Positions 25,440 to 34,335 of a stretch of 41,614 nt of DNA are shown one piece after another. Below the pieces are notes generated by a model. That model was given only the letters and a program-made list of their open reading frames with translations, was not told the origin of the DNA and did no database searches. The first letter of the stretch is position 1. Each line of letters opens with the position of its first letter. Both the position numbers and the translations under genes were made by a program. The DNA comes from JANNHP01 sp031404455. GTDB taxonomy: Bacteria; Planctomycetota; JAJSAM01; JAJVHW01. The stretch lies in assembly GCA_031404455.1 (NCBI GenBank), contig JANNHP010000054.1:1-41614 (forward strand), written 5' to 3'.

Positions 25440-26975
25440 ATGAGGACAACGAGGACGGCACGCCGCGCGACCGTTGCCGTGGGAGCGCTGCTTCTCGGCG
25501 CGGCACCCGCGGTCGCGGCGGATTCGCTCTCCGAGTCGGTCGAGCGATTCCTCAACAACACGCAGACCAAGATCGAGGAGACGAAGATCTGGAAGCTCCG
25601 GGTCAAGCCGTCGCTGCGCGAGAGCTTGATCTGGACCGACAACATCTTCCTGAACGCGGACGACGAGAACCCCGTCAAGCTCACCCGGGTGCTCGGACCC
25701 GGCGCGACCATCGTGACCGACCCCGACCAGCTCGCGAGGATCGCAGCCACGAACCCCGACTTCGCGGACACCGCCACTCAGGGTCGCGAGAGCGACTTCA
25801 TCATCCAATCCGAGCTCGGTGTCGATCTCGTCCTTCCGGTGAACGAGGAGTACACGAAAGCGTTCGGCGGGCTCGAGCAGATGACGTTCCTCGGCGCGAA
25901 GGTGCGCAATCAGGAGTACCTCGACCACAACGAGCTCGACAACAACAGCGTCTTCCTCCGCACCGACGTCTTCTCGTTCATCAACGACCTCCTGAACCAG
26001 CGCTGGGGCAACAACCTCTGGATCCGGGTGTCGGACGAGTACTCGGACCTGAACGATCCGCTCGACGCGACGATCCGGCTCCTCCAGCAGGACGGCATCT
26101 CGAACGTGGACCAGTTCGACGACTTCGGCCGCAAGGAGAACCTCTTCAACCTCGCCGTCGGGTGGATCGGCGCCAAGACGGACGCGACGCTCGGATACGA
26201 GCGCTACAACCTCTGGCTGGACGACAAGAGCCTCCAGCAGGCCGATCACGTCCGGCAGGACTTCTACGCCGAGGTCGGAACGAAGGTCCCCGGCTGGGAG
26301 CAGCAGCGCATGTACGCGCGCTACGACGTGTGGCTCTACCACTTCGGCCGCGCCGAGGTGCTGAACTCGGACGGAACGACCAGCGACGCGCAGATCCTGA
26401 ACGACGCGACCGTGCAGAAGGGCGCCATCGGGATCGAAGGTCCGATGATCTCCGAGAAGACGATGTTCCTCGCCGAGGCGGCGTACGAGTCCTGGAACCC
26501 GAACACGCAGGGACTCTCCTCCGACACCACGAGCTATGCGGGCTTCATGGGACACGTGAAGGCGGCGTACAAGCCGTGGGACGAGCAGAACACGATCTTC
26601 AGCTTCGAGTACCAGAAGACGTTGGACTACTCCGCGATCTCGAACTTCAACGAGGAGCACACGGGAATCCTCACGGTGAAGCACGAGATCATCCCGAAGC
26701 GTCTCGACAGCGACTTCAACATCTCGCTCACGACCACGTCGCCCTCCGATGGCCCCGACAGGAAGCTCCTCGAGACGGGAGCCGGGCTCACGTACCACCT
26801 GTACAAGCAGTTCGACATCTCGCTGCGCTACGTGTTCCGCCACCAGACGGCGCGCAACGAGATCGTCACCTCGTCCGCGTTCGCGAGCGGCGCGCGCGTG
26901 TTCGAGTACCAGGTGAAGAGCGACAGCGAGTTCTACCAGAACATCGTCGAGCTCGGGTTCCTGCTGCACTTCTAG
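25440..26975 (+). CDS. Outer-membrane beta-barrel protein of an exopolysaccharide locus
   Basis: The 511-residue product has a signal peptide cleaved near AVA-AD (about residue 28). The rest is a series of amphipathic strands rich in Tyr/Trp/Phe, ending in FLLHF with the C-terminal Phe typical of outer-membrane barrel proteins. It resembles the barrel proteins that accompany Wza/Wzc-type export genes, where they may form or support the outer-membrane exit for the polymer. The ATG at 25440 has a GGAG 8 bp upstream. It sits between the FecR-like gene and the Wza-like gene on the same strand. Confidence 0.8.
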   Translation: MRTTRTARRATVAVGALLLGAAPAVAADSLSESVERFLNNTQTKIEETKIWKLRVKPSLRESLIWTDNIFLNADDENPVKLTRVLGPGATIVTDPDQLARIAATNPDFADTATQGRESDFIIQSELGVDLVLPVNEEYTKAFGGLEQMTFLGAKVRNQEYLDHNELDNNSVFLRTDVFSFINDLLNQRWGNNLWIRVSDEYSDLNDPLDATIRLLQQDGISNVDQFDDFGRKENLFNLAVGWIGAKTDATLGYERYNLWLDDKSLQQADHVRQDFYAEVGTKVPGWEQQRMYARYDVWLYHFGRAEVLNSDGTTSDAQILNDATVQKGAIGIEGPMISEKTMFLAEAAYESWNPNTQGLSSDTTSYAGFMGHVKAAYKPWDEQNTIFSFEYQKTLDYSAISNFNEEHTGILTVKHEIIPKRLDSDFNISLTTTSPSDGPDRKLLETGAGLTYHLYKQFDISLRYVFRHQTARNEIVTSSAFASGARVFEYQVKSDSEFYQNIVELGFLLHF

Positions 26976-27032
26976 GCGTCAGGCCTCCGGGCGTCGCCGC
27001 GGCGCAGGTGGGACCCGACGTTGGCGCGAGGC

Positions 27033-27061
27033 GGACGGTGTGAGACGATGACACCCCGTCC
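27033..27061 (+). other. Leader hairpin before the Wza-like gene
   Basis: GGACGGTGT (27033-27041) pairs with ACACCCCGTCC (27051-27061), leaving a two-base bulge, and is followed by CTTTCC. It lies in the 105-bp gap between the barrel gene and the Wza-like gene and may be a weak terminator or attenuator. Confidence 0.3.
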
Positions 27062-27080
27062 CTTTCCAAGAGGCTCGCGC

Positions 27081-28001
27081 ATGGCCCGATTCGGCATCCT
27101 CCTCCCCGTGATCCTCGGCCTCGCCGCCTGTTCGTTCTCGACCGACGACCGCCCGCCCGTGCCTCCCGGCTCCTCCGCCCCGATCGTCCCTGCGCGCAAG
27201 GAGGACCCGGCGGTCGAGAAGTGGTTCCGCGAGGCGGCGCCCGCGTCCGGGATGCGGCTGATGTCGGGCGATCGCATCTCGATCTCGGTCCAGGGCAAGC
27301 CCGAGCTCGGGGTGATCCGCGACGTCCCGCCGAACGGCGAACTCCCGCTCTACCGCGTGGACGCCACCATCAACGCGCTGGGCCGGACCACGCAGGAACT
27401 CGAGTCCGACATCGCGAAGGCGTACTCGGCGCTCTTCGAGAAGCCGTACGTCACCGTCTCGCTCGAGACCGCCGCCGCGCGGTCGATCTACCTCCTCGGG
27501 GCCGTCAAGACGCCCGGCGCCTATCCGGTGACGGGCAACGAACGTCTGAACCTCGCGCAGGCGCTGGCACTCGCCGGCGGCACGGCGGCGCAGAGCGATC
27601 TCAGGAACGTCACGATCCAGCGCACCTACCCGCCGACGGGACGGACCGTGGCGAGCCCGTCGCTCGACGTCCAGCGCGTCTACGAAGGCGACCAGTCGGA
27701 CAACCTGCTCATCGAAGCGGGCGACACGATCATGGTGCCCGACCTGCAGGAGTCGCGCGTGCAGGTGCTCGGGTACGTCGAGCGTCCCGGCTCGGTGGTG
27801 TGGACCCGCGGGATGACGCTGTCCCGCGCGCTCGCCGAGGCCGGCGGGTTCCGGAAGTTCGCGAAGAAGGAGAAGATCAAGGTCGTGCGCCACGGCCGCG
27901 AGAGCATCGTCGTGAACTACGACGACGTGCTGAACGGCGCGACGCCCGACCTCGAGCTCGAGGCGCGCGACGTCATCTTCGTGGACGAGCGCTGGCTGTA
28001 G
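27081..28001 (+). CDS. Wza-like polysaccharide export lipoprotein
   Basis: This 306-residue protein has a lipobox ending at C17 (LGLAAC). A Poly_export domain follows (about 65-135, GDRISISVQGKPELG, then LEKPYVTVSLE-like sequence). Two SLBB-type segments are visible (YLLGAVKTPGAYPVTG and VLGYVERPGSVVWTRG), each with the following helix. Wza-type proteins form the outer-membrane channel for capsule or exopolysaccharide. It is shorter than E. coli Wza and resembles the smaller export proteins of other phyla. The ATG at 27081 is chosen because GAGG lies 7 bp upstream and the lipoprotein signal starts there; an in-frame ATG at 27048 is less likely. The next gene starts directly after its stop. 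Confidence 0.92.
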   Translation: MARFGILLPVILGLAACSFSTDDRPPVPPGSSAPIVPARKEDPAVEKWFREAAPASGMRLMSGDRISISVQGKPELGVIRDVPPNGELPLYRVDATINALGRTTQELESDIAKAYSALFEKPYVTVSLETAAARSIYLLGAVKTPGAYPVTGNERLNLAQALALAGGTAAQSDLRNVTIQRTYPPTGRTVASPSLDVQRVYEGDQSDNLLIEAGDTIMVPDLQESRVQVLGYVERPGSVVWTRGMTLSRALAEAGGFRKFAKKEKIKVVRHGRESIVVNYDDVLNGATPDLELEARDVIFVDERWL

Positions 28002-30209
28002 ATGGAAGCGCCCGCCCAGTTCGGCGTCTACTTCGCGGTCCTGAGGAAGCACCTCCTGCTCCTCGGCATCTCGGCGGCGCTCGTCGTGGCGTCGGGCGTC
28101 TTCTACGTGGTGCGGCAGCAGAAGATCTTCTCGTCGTCGGCGACGCTCGTCATCGACACGCCCACGCGCAACCTCGCGGGCGGCGGCGAGTACGCGGGCG
28201 TCCTCGCCGCGGAGGAGGACGAGCTCCAGACGCAGGTGCTGCTGCTCAAGCAGAACCGCGGTCTCGCCGCGAAGGCGATCGAGAAGCTGAAGTCGGAGGG
28301 TGTCGACGTCGCCGCCGGCGACTACACGGAATCCTCGCTCCCGAGCCGCGTGAAGGTCGAGCCGATCCCCGGCACGCGCGCGTGGAGCTTCTCGCTCACG
28401 GGCCCCGACGCTGGCTCGCTCCCGAAAGCGGTGAACGCCTACGCGCAGGTGTTCTCGGAGTGGTCCGAGGGCAAGAGCGCGAAGCGGTCCGAGCAGCAGG
28501 AGGAGGCGCTGAAGGGCGTCGTCACGGACGCGCAGGGGAAGCTCACGAAGCTCGAGAACGAGCTCCTCCAGCTCGACGTCACGAACGGCGCGCTCAACCT
28601 CGCGAGCGGGCGCAACCCGGCGACCGAGGAGCTCCAGGCCCTGCCGAAGCTCGCGACGCTCGACGACGAGCGCGACGCCGACGAGACGGCGCGCGCCGCG
28701 ATCGTCGCCGCGCTCTCGCAGGCCGGCGTCGACGTGCGGACCGCCGACGGCGCGAACCGCCTCGTCGCGCGGGGCGACGGTCCGCCGATCGAGGACCGGC
28801 TCTTCGCCGACGAGCGCGTCGCGGCGCTGCCGCAGGTGGCGTCGAACGCGCCGGTCGGCGAGCAGATGCGCGAGTACCGCGCCGCGATCGAGCGCGACCG
28901 TCAGTTGAAGGAGGAGACGTTTCGCGAGGACAGCCCCGAGCGCCAGGCTGCGCAGCGCGCCCGGAGCGACGCGCGGGCGAGCTGCGGCCGGAAGATCGCC
29001 AACGTGCTCGAATCGGCGCTCGACTCCATCGACGCGCGCCGCCGCCGCGGCGACAAGCTGAAGAAGCGCTTCGACGAGCTGAAGACCGAGGAGGCGCGCG
29101 TCATCTCGCTCCTGATCGGCTGGCGCGACCTCGAGACGCGGATCAAGGGCGCCGAGCGCGAGCTCGGCAGCGCGTCCGACGCGCTCCGCGCGTTCCAGAA
29201 CCGGTTCCTGAAGGACGCGAGTGCGGGCACGGGCGAGGCGTCGCGCGCGACGCGGCGCATCGTCCTCGAGACTCCCGCCGAGTCCGCGGTGCAGATCGCG
29301 CCGAAGGTGCCGCTCATCATCGGGCTCACCGCGTTCGCCGCGATCGCGGTGGGGCTCGGGCTCGTGCTGATCTTCGAGTACCTGGACGACACCATCAAGT
29401 CGAAGGAGGACTTCGACCGCTACGTCGGGCTGCCGTTCCTCGGCTTCATCCCGCGCATCGAGGGCAAGGACGCGGAGCGGCCCGACATCGCGGCCGACGC
29501 GAAGACCGGCTCCGCCATCGCCGAGGCGTTCCGCGCGGTGCGCACGTCGATCCTCTTCTCGCGCAGCGACAAGCCCGTCCGCACGATCCTCGTGACGAGC
29601 GCCGGCCCGGGAGAGGGCAAGACCACCGTCGCCGCGAACCTCGCCATCACGCTCGCGAAGCACAAGTCGCCGGTGCTCCTCATCGACGCCGATCTGCGCC
29701 GCCCGCGCGTCGCGAAAGCGCTCGGCATCGACAACAAGATCGGCCTCACGAACTACCTGATCGGCGAGATGACGCTGGAAGAGGTGCTGCAGACGACCTC
29801 GATCGAGGGCCTCTTCGCCATCACGTCGGGCCCGATCCCGCCGAACCCCGCCGAACTGCTGCACGGCGACCGTCTCGCGCAACTGCTCGCGACCGGGCTC
29901 GAGCGATTCGACCGCATCGTGATCGACTCGCCGCCGGTGATCGCGGTGTCCGACGCGCGCGTCATCGCGCGCTGCACGGACGGCCTCTATCTCGTCATCT
30001 CGATGGGCAAGACGTCGTGGCGCCTCATCCAGCGTTCGCTCGAGTCGCTCACGTCGATCGGCTTCGAGGTGCACGGCGCCATCCTGAACAACCTGTCCGC
30101 GCCGACCGGCCGGTACGGCTACTACTACTACCGCGACTTCAACTACGGGAAGAGCTACTACGTGCAGCCGACGCCGGGGAAGGCGCCGGCGCCGGCGCCG
30201 GAGGAGTAG
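28002..30209 (+). CDS. Wzc-like chain-length regulator fused to a BY-type tyrosine kinase
   Basis: The 735-residue product has an N-terminal Wzz domain with a first transmembrane helix (about 18-38), a long coiled-coil periplasmic region, and a second helix (about 440-460, IGLTAFAAIAVGLGLVLIF). The cytoplasmic BY-kinase domain has Walker A SAGPGEGKTT (about 531-540), Walker A' LLIDADLRRP (about 558) and Walker B IVIDSPPV (about 639). The C-terminus has a tyrosine cluster (YGYYYYRDF, then NYGKSYY; about 705-720) for autophosphorylation. Together with the Wza-like lipoprotein it controls polymer length and export. It starts one base after that gene's stop and is followed 3 bp later by the S41 protease. 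The periplasmic part is longer and more charged than in E. coli Wzc. Confidence 0.93.
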   Translation: MEAPAQFGVYFAVLRKHLLLLGISAALVVASGVFYVVRQQKIFSSSATLVIDTPTRNLAGGGEYAGVLAAEEDELQTQVLLLKQNRGLAAKAIEKLKSEGVDVAAGDYTESSLPSRVKVEPIPGTRAWSFSLTGPDAGSLPKAVNAYAQVFSEWSEGKSAKRSEQQEEALKGVVTDAQGKLTKLENELLQLDVTNGALNLASGRNPATEELQALPKLATLDDERDADETARAAIVAALSQAGVDVRTADGANRLVARGDGPPIEDRLFADERVAALPQVASNAPVGEQMREYRAAIERDRQLKEETFREDSPERQAAQRARSDARASCGRKIANVLESALDSIDARRRRGDKLKKRFDELKTEEARVISLLIGWRDLETRIKGAERELGSASDALRAFQNRFLKDASAGTGEASRATRRIVLETPAESAVQIAPKVPLIIGLTAFAAIAVGLGLVLIFEYLDDTIKSKEDFDRYVGLPFLGFIPRIEGKDAERPDIAADAKTGSAIAEAFRAVRTSILFSRSDKPVRTILVTSAGPGEGKTTVAANLAITLAKHKSPVLLIDADLRRPRVAKALGIDNKIGLTNYLIGEMTLEEVLQTTSIEGLFAITSGPIPPNPAELLHGDRLAQLLATGLERFDRIVIDSPPVIAVSDARVIARCTDGLYLVISMGKTSWRLIQRSLESLTSIGFEVHGAILNNLSAPTGRYGYYYYRDFNYGKSYYVQPTPGKAPAPAPEE

Positions 30210-30212
30210 CGC

Positions 30213-32060
30213 GTGCGCGACGCCTGCGACGACACGCCGGACGCGCGCCCGTCGCTCAGGCTCTTCGTGCTGGTCGTGGTGCCGCTCCTCGTCGCAGCCG
30301 CGGTGAGCATCCACTGGATCCAGCGGCCCGCGGCGCCCGAGCCGGTGCTCGGCTGGCCCGAGGAAGCGCGGCGCGAGATCCAGGGCGTGATCGAGTCGCG
30401 CTACGTCGAACCGATCACGAAGGAGCGCGCGGACCGTCTCTTCGACGCCGCGATGAAGGGCTACGTCGAGGATCTCGATCCCTTCAGCCGGTACTTCACC
30501 GAGAAGGAGCGCGCGGCGCTCGACGAGGACATGACGGGCAGCTTCGGCGGGATCGGCGTGCGCGTCGACGCGGTGCCCGCGGGACTCCAGATCGTCGCGG
30601 TGCGGCGCGACGGGCCCGCCGACTCGGCGGGCATCGTCCCCGGCGAGACGATCGAACGCGTCGGCGACGAGCCGGTGACGGGACGCAGCCGCGACGCCGT
30701 GATCGACATGATCAAGGGCGCGCCCGGGACGACCGTCGAACTGTGGCTCCGTCCCGCGGGCGCAGGCGACCTCCGGCGCGTCGTCGCGACGCGCGCGATG
30801 CTCGACGCCGACATGGTGCCGTCGGTGCGGGTCCTCGCGGGCGCTCCGCCCATCGGCTACCTGCGTCTAGCGCAGTTCACCGACACGACGGCGGCCGACG
30901 CGCGCGCCGCGCTCAGGTCGCTCGTGAAGGACGGCGCCCAGTCGATCGTGCTCGATCTGCGGCGGAACCTCGGCGGCGTCGTCCAGTCGGCGGTGGACGT
31001 GGCGTCGCTCTTCCTTCCGGAGGGCACGCTCGTCTGCTCGGCGCGCGCGCGCGACGGATCGCACGAGTACCACGCGGCGGTGAAGGACAGCTTCGAGCCG
31101 CTGCGCCTTCCGCTCGTGGTCCTCGTGGACGAGTCGAGCGCCAGCGCGAGCGAGATCCTCGCCGGGGCGCTGCAGGATCACGGCCGCGCGCTGATCGTCG
31201 GCGAGCGGACGTACGGCAAGTTCGTGATGCAGACCGTCGTCCCGCTCGCGAACCGCGGCGCCATGCTCCGGATCACGACTGCGCGCTACGCGACGCCGCA
31301 CGGACGCAGCGACCAGCGCGACCCGGCGCACGATCTCGCCGGCGGCCTGATGCCCGACGTCCGCGTGCCCCTCGGCTCGCGCGACGAGGACGACGCTCTG
31401 CGTCTCGAGTTCGGGCGGCAGTGCGGTCTCGCGTGGAAGGTGCTGCCGGGACGAGACGCGCACTCGGGCCCGCCGGATCGCCAACTCGCGGCGGCGCTCG
31501 AGCTCCTCCGCGGCGGCGGCGCGGCGCCGGCCGAGCCCGTCGCGCCCCGCGCACGGACTGAAAGCTCGTGTCGAAACCGCGAGGCTCGGCGTCTTCACGA
31601 GCTTTCAGCAGGCCATCTGACGTCTTCCTGCGCGCGGCGTCCTCCGGCGCGGCTTGCCGCTACGCCCGCCTTCGTCCGCGCGATCGACGACGAGGCGTGT
31701 CCCGCGGCAGCCTCGGACGCCCGCGCCGTTCCGTCGCATCCTCAAGCCCCTCCCCGTTGCTGCCGACGGAGTGGGTGTGACCCGAGGCCGCGGACTGACG
31801 CTGACGGAGTTCGTCCTCGCGACGTCGATCGTGCTCGTGATCGCGTCGGTCGCCGTGCCGCACGCCCTCACTCGGCGGATGCAGGCGAACGAGTCGTCGG
31901 CGATCGCGGCGCTCGGGCAGATCGCGTCCGCGCAGGCGCGGTTCCAGGCGGCGGGGTACGTGGACATCAATCAGAACGGTGTCGGCGAGTACGGGCTCTG
32001 GCGGGAGTTGACGGGCGTCGTGGGGGTGAGAAGCGACTCGATCGGCCGGACACAGGGTGA
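30213..32060 (+). CDS. S41 C-terminal processing peptidase with an apparently lost stop codon
   Basis: The first 440 or so residues are a normal CtpA/Tsp-type serine protease. There is an N-terminal membrane anchor (about 16-34), a PDZ domain (about 95-175, FGGIGVRVDAV), and an S41 core with LDLRRNLGGVV, the Ser-containing SSASASEILAGALQDHG (about 308-324) and K336 in GERTYGKF. Homology ends near QLAAALELLRGG (about 31520). The frame then stays open to 32060, overlapping the pilin-like gene by 284 bp, with poor codon use after about 31555. A TGA at 31559-31561 is one frame away and sits at the foot of a hairpin, so a one-base deletion or sequence error before it is likely. GTG start, GGAG upstream. 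It probably processes an envelope protein of the export system. Confidence 0.8.
   Translation: MRDACDDTPDARPSLRLFVLVVVPLLVAAAVSIHWIQRPAAPEPVLGWPEEARREIQGVIESRYVEPITKERADRLFDAAMKGYVEDLDPFSRYFTEKERAALDEDMTGSFGGIGVRVDAVPAGLQIVAVRRDGPADSAGIVPGETIERVGDEPVTGRSRDAVIDMIKGAPGTTVELWLRPAGAGDLRRVVATRAMLDADMVPSVRVLAGAPPIGYLRLAQFTDTTAADARAALRSLVKDGAQSIVLDLRRNLGGVVQSAVDVASLFLPEGTLVCSARARDGSHEYHAAVKDSFEPLRLPLVVLVDESSASASEILAGALQDHGRALIVGERTYGKFVMQTVVPLANRGAMLRITTARYATPHGRSDQRDPAHDLAGGLMPDVRVPLGSRDEDDALRLEFGRQCGLAWKVLPGRDAHSGPPDRQLAAALELLRGGGAAPAEPVAPRARTESSCRNREARRLHELSAGHLTSSCARRPPARLAATPAFVRAIDDEACPAAASDARAVPSHPQAPPRCCRRSGCDPRPRTDADGVRPRDVDRARDRVGRRAARPHSADAGERVVGDRGARADRVRAGAVPGGGVRGHQSERCRRVRALAGVDGRRGGEKRLDRPDTG
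31558..31608 (+). terminator. Hairpin at the expected end of the S41 protease gene
   Basis: A 13-bp perfect inverted repeat (31558-31570 with 31596-31608) encloses a 25-nt loop with a smaller CGAG/CTCG pairing. Its first bases include the out-of-frame TGA at 31559-31561. The rest of the gap to the pilin-like gene (31609-31776) shows no gene or other feature. There is no U-tract. Confidence 0.6.
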
Positions 32061-34284
32061 TCCGAGGGCGGCTCCCCTCCTCTCGCGCAAGTTCAGCCGG
32101 TTCACGAGCCGGGGTGAGGTCTCCCGTGCGGGGTACCTGTTCCACGTACTTCTTCCCGGCAGGGCCGGGTTCGGTGTTCACGAGTCACGCGGATCGACGT
32201 CTTTCTTCGCGGCCATCGACTCAGAGCTCGCCGAGACGGCGTGGGGTTGCTACGCGTGGCCCGTTCGTCACGGCGTCTCGGGAGCGCGGACGTTCTTCAC
32301 GAACCAGACCGGCGACGTCGTCGCCACGAACGATGCGCGGTACTCGGGGCCGGGGAAGTTCGGGACGGTGCACGCCGGCGCCGCGTTCGTGGCCGGTGGC
32401 GAGATCAGGCGGATGACCGGGCAGATCGCGACCGGGACGCGCGGCCGGGACGGGAACGTCTGGCGGCTCACTTCTGGACCTCGAATCCCGGCGGACCTTC
32501 GCAGCGAGGCGGGAAGCCATGAGTACGGGGGCTTCTCGATAGTCCTCCAGCGACCGTCGTTCCGGGCGCGCGAGACGCTGTCGGTTTGGGCGAGCCGTGA
32601 TCCGGGATCCGTCTGCGAGATCCTCCTCACGGCTCGGTCCGGATCGCCGAGCGCCAGCTTCGGGTTCGTGACGGCGAACGTGTTTGGCCGACTCGAGTTC
32701 CAGTTCGACAGTCGAGTGGACACGTACCCGGACGGCGTCACCACGCTGGCCGACTTCGCGACCGGACGGCTCACGGTGACCGGCGGTTCGAACTTCTACT
32801 GGTGGCAGCCGGGCGAGTGGCGCATCCCGCCGTTCGTCCCGGATCCGTCCGCGGACGTGCGCGGCAAGCCGATCGACGAGATCGAGGAGACCGTCGTCGC
32901 GACGCTGCGCGAGATCGCGGTGGCGCAGGCGCGGTTCAAGGCGTCGAGCGTCTGCGACGTGGACGAAGACGGGATCGGCGAGTTCGGCCTGTTCCGTGAA
33001 CTCTCGGGCGCGGTTGGTGTGCGCGACTGGATGAGCGCGTCCACGCAAGGAAGCGTCCTGAACCCGCCCCACCTCCCGCGCCAGTTCGGCGTGTTCAACG
33101 CGAACCACGAGGTCTCGCGATCGGGCTACCTCTTCCACATCATCCTCCCGGGCGCGGGCGGCATCGGCGTTCTCGAGATCAGCGGCACGCAGGCCCTCGC
33201 GGCCTATCTCGACACGGACCTCGCCGAGACGACGTGGTGCTGCTACGCGTGGCCGATCGAGACGGGCCGCACCGGAACGCGGACGTTCTTCATCAACCAG
33301 ACGGGCGACATCGTCGGCTGCGACAATGGGCTCTACTCGGGCACCGGCGACTTCACGGCGTCCAGCGCCGGCTCGGCGTTCCGCACCGGTGGCGCGCTGA
33401 CGAACATCACGGGCCAGGTGGCCGTCGGAACGCTCGGCCGCGACGGCATCACCTGGCGAGCCGTTCCGAATCGCCCCGACGAGCACGCCTACGCTTCGCA
33501 CGGACAGCTCGCTCCGGGCTCGACGTTCGGTGCGGCGGCCAGCGAGTTCACCGTCGTTTCGGACCAGCGTCCCGCCGAGACGAACGAGTCGCTCGTGGTG
33601 CGAGTGGAGGAGCTCTCGCCCGATGCGACGGCTAGCGTCTGGCTGGTGTCGGCGGCAGGCGACACGGCGGCGCGTTTCGGTTCGCTCGCGACGGTTCGGG
33701 CCGGGCGGGGTTTGTTCGTCTTCGACGTCAGCGGCGCCTACCGGTTCTGGCACGGCAGGTATCGGTATCCCGACGCCTTCCGGTACCCGCCCGGCATCGA
33801 CACCGTCACCGCGTTCGCCGGTGGCACGCTGGAGGTCCGCGACGCTGCGGGCGTCGTCGTCCTCCGCGGCGCGATCCCGCCGCTCGCGACGGTCGGCGGC
33901 CCGGCGGTGCCCGGCTCGTCGGTGATGTTCCGGGCGAAGGCGAACCTCGACCCGGCCGCGCCGCGCGAGATCGAGAGCGGCAGGATCGACGTCGGCGTCA
34001 CCAACGAGCCCGGCGGCGCGCGCGAGACGCTGCGGATCTCGGTGACCACGTTCGACGTCGCGGAGGGACGCCTCGACGTCGTCGCGATCGGCCCAGGCGG
34101 CGCGGAGACGCCGCTCGGTTCGATCGTCCCCCACGGCTTCGACGGCGCGGGCGCGCTCGACCTCGATTCGCGTCGCGGGCGTCCCGTTCCCGGCGGCGTC
34201 GCCTCGCTCTCCGGCCTGCGGATCGAGGTGCGTTCGCGGACCGGCGACGTCGTCGTCGCGGGGATGTTCCCGATCGTGCGCTGA
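31777..34284 (+). CDS. Large protein with type IV prepilin leader and two tandem pseudopilin-like domains
   Basis: The 835-residue product starts VTRGRG-LTLTEFVLATSIVLVIASVAVP. This is a short basic leader, Gly at -1, Glu at +5 and a hydrophobic helix, as required for prepilin peptidase processing. A pseudopilin-like domain follows (about 40-215), with a calcium-loop-like DINQNGVGEYG at 63 and ETAWGCYAWP at 153. A second copy (about 365-560) repeats these as DVDEDGIGEFG at 394 and ETTWCCYAWP at 485, but has no leader or helix. Each copy is followed by a beta-rich domain, and a third beta domain ends the protein. The GTG start has GGAG 5 bp upstream. No other pilus genes are nearby. It may be a surface or secretion-system minor pilin of unusual size. 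Confidence 0.82.
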   Translation: MTRGRGLTLTEFVLATSIVLVIASVAVPHALTRRMQANESSAIAALGQIASAQARFQAAGYVDINQNGVGEYGLWRELTGVVGVRSDSIGRTQGDPRAAPLLSRKFSRFTSRGEVSRAGYLFHVLLPGRAGFGVHESRGSTSFFAAIDSELAETAWGCYAWPVRHGVSGARTFFTNQTGDVVATNDARYSGPGKFGTVHAGAAFVAGGEIRRMTGQIATGTRGRDGNVWRLTSGPRIPADLRSEAGSHEYGGFSIVLQRPSFRARETLSVWASRDPGSVCEILLTARSGSPSASFGFVTANVFGRLEFQFDSRVDTYPDGVTTLADFATGRLTVTGGSNFYWWQPGEWRIPPFVPDPSADVRGKPIDEIEETVVATLREIAVAQARFKASSVCDVDEDGIGEFGLFRELSGAVGVRDWMSASTQGSVLNPPHLPRQFGVFNANHEVSRSGYLFHIILPGAGGIGVLEISGTQALAAYLDTDLAETTWCCYAWPIETGRTGTRTFFINQTGDIVGCDNGLYSGTGDFTASSAGSAFRTGGALTNITGQVAVGTLGRDGITWRAVPNRPDEHAYASHGQLAPGSTFGAAASEFTVVSDQRPAETNESLVVRVEELSPDATASVWLVSAAGDTAARFGSLATVRAGRGLFVFDVSGAYRFWHGRYRYPDAFRYPPGIDTVTAFAGGTLEVRDAAGVVVLRGAIPPLATVGGPAVPGSSVMFRAKANLDPAAPREIESGRIDVGVTNEPGGARETLRISVTTFDVAEGRLDVVAIGPGGAETPLGSIVPHGFDGAGALDLDSRRGRPVPGGVASLSGLRIEVRSRTGDVVVAGMFPIVR

Positions 34285-34335
34285 ACTTGCCCGCCTTTGT
34301 CGCCGTCTGTCCCAGCGCCCGGCGATGATGCCGCC

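Noticed and set aside
26979..30314. A 1111-codon open frame on the minus strand opposite the Wza/Wzc-like genes
   Set aside because: The forward strand encodes recognisable Wza and Wzc families; the antisense product has no domain features.
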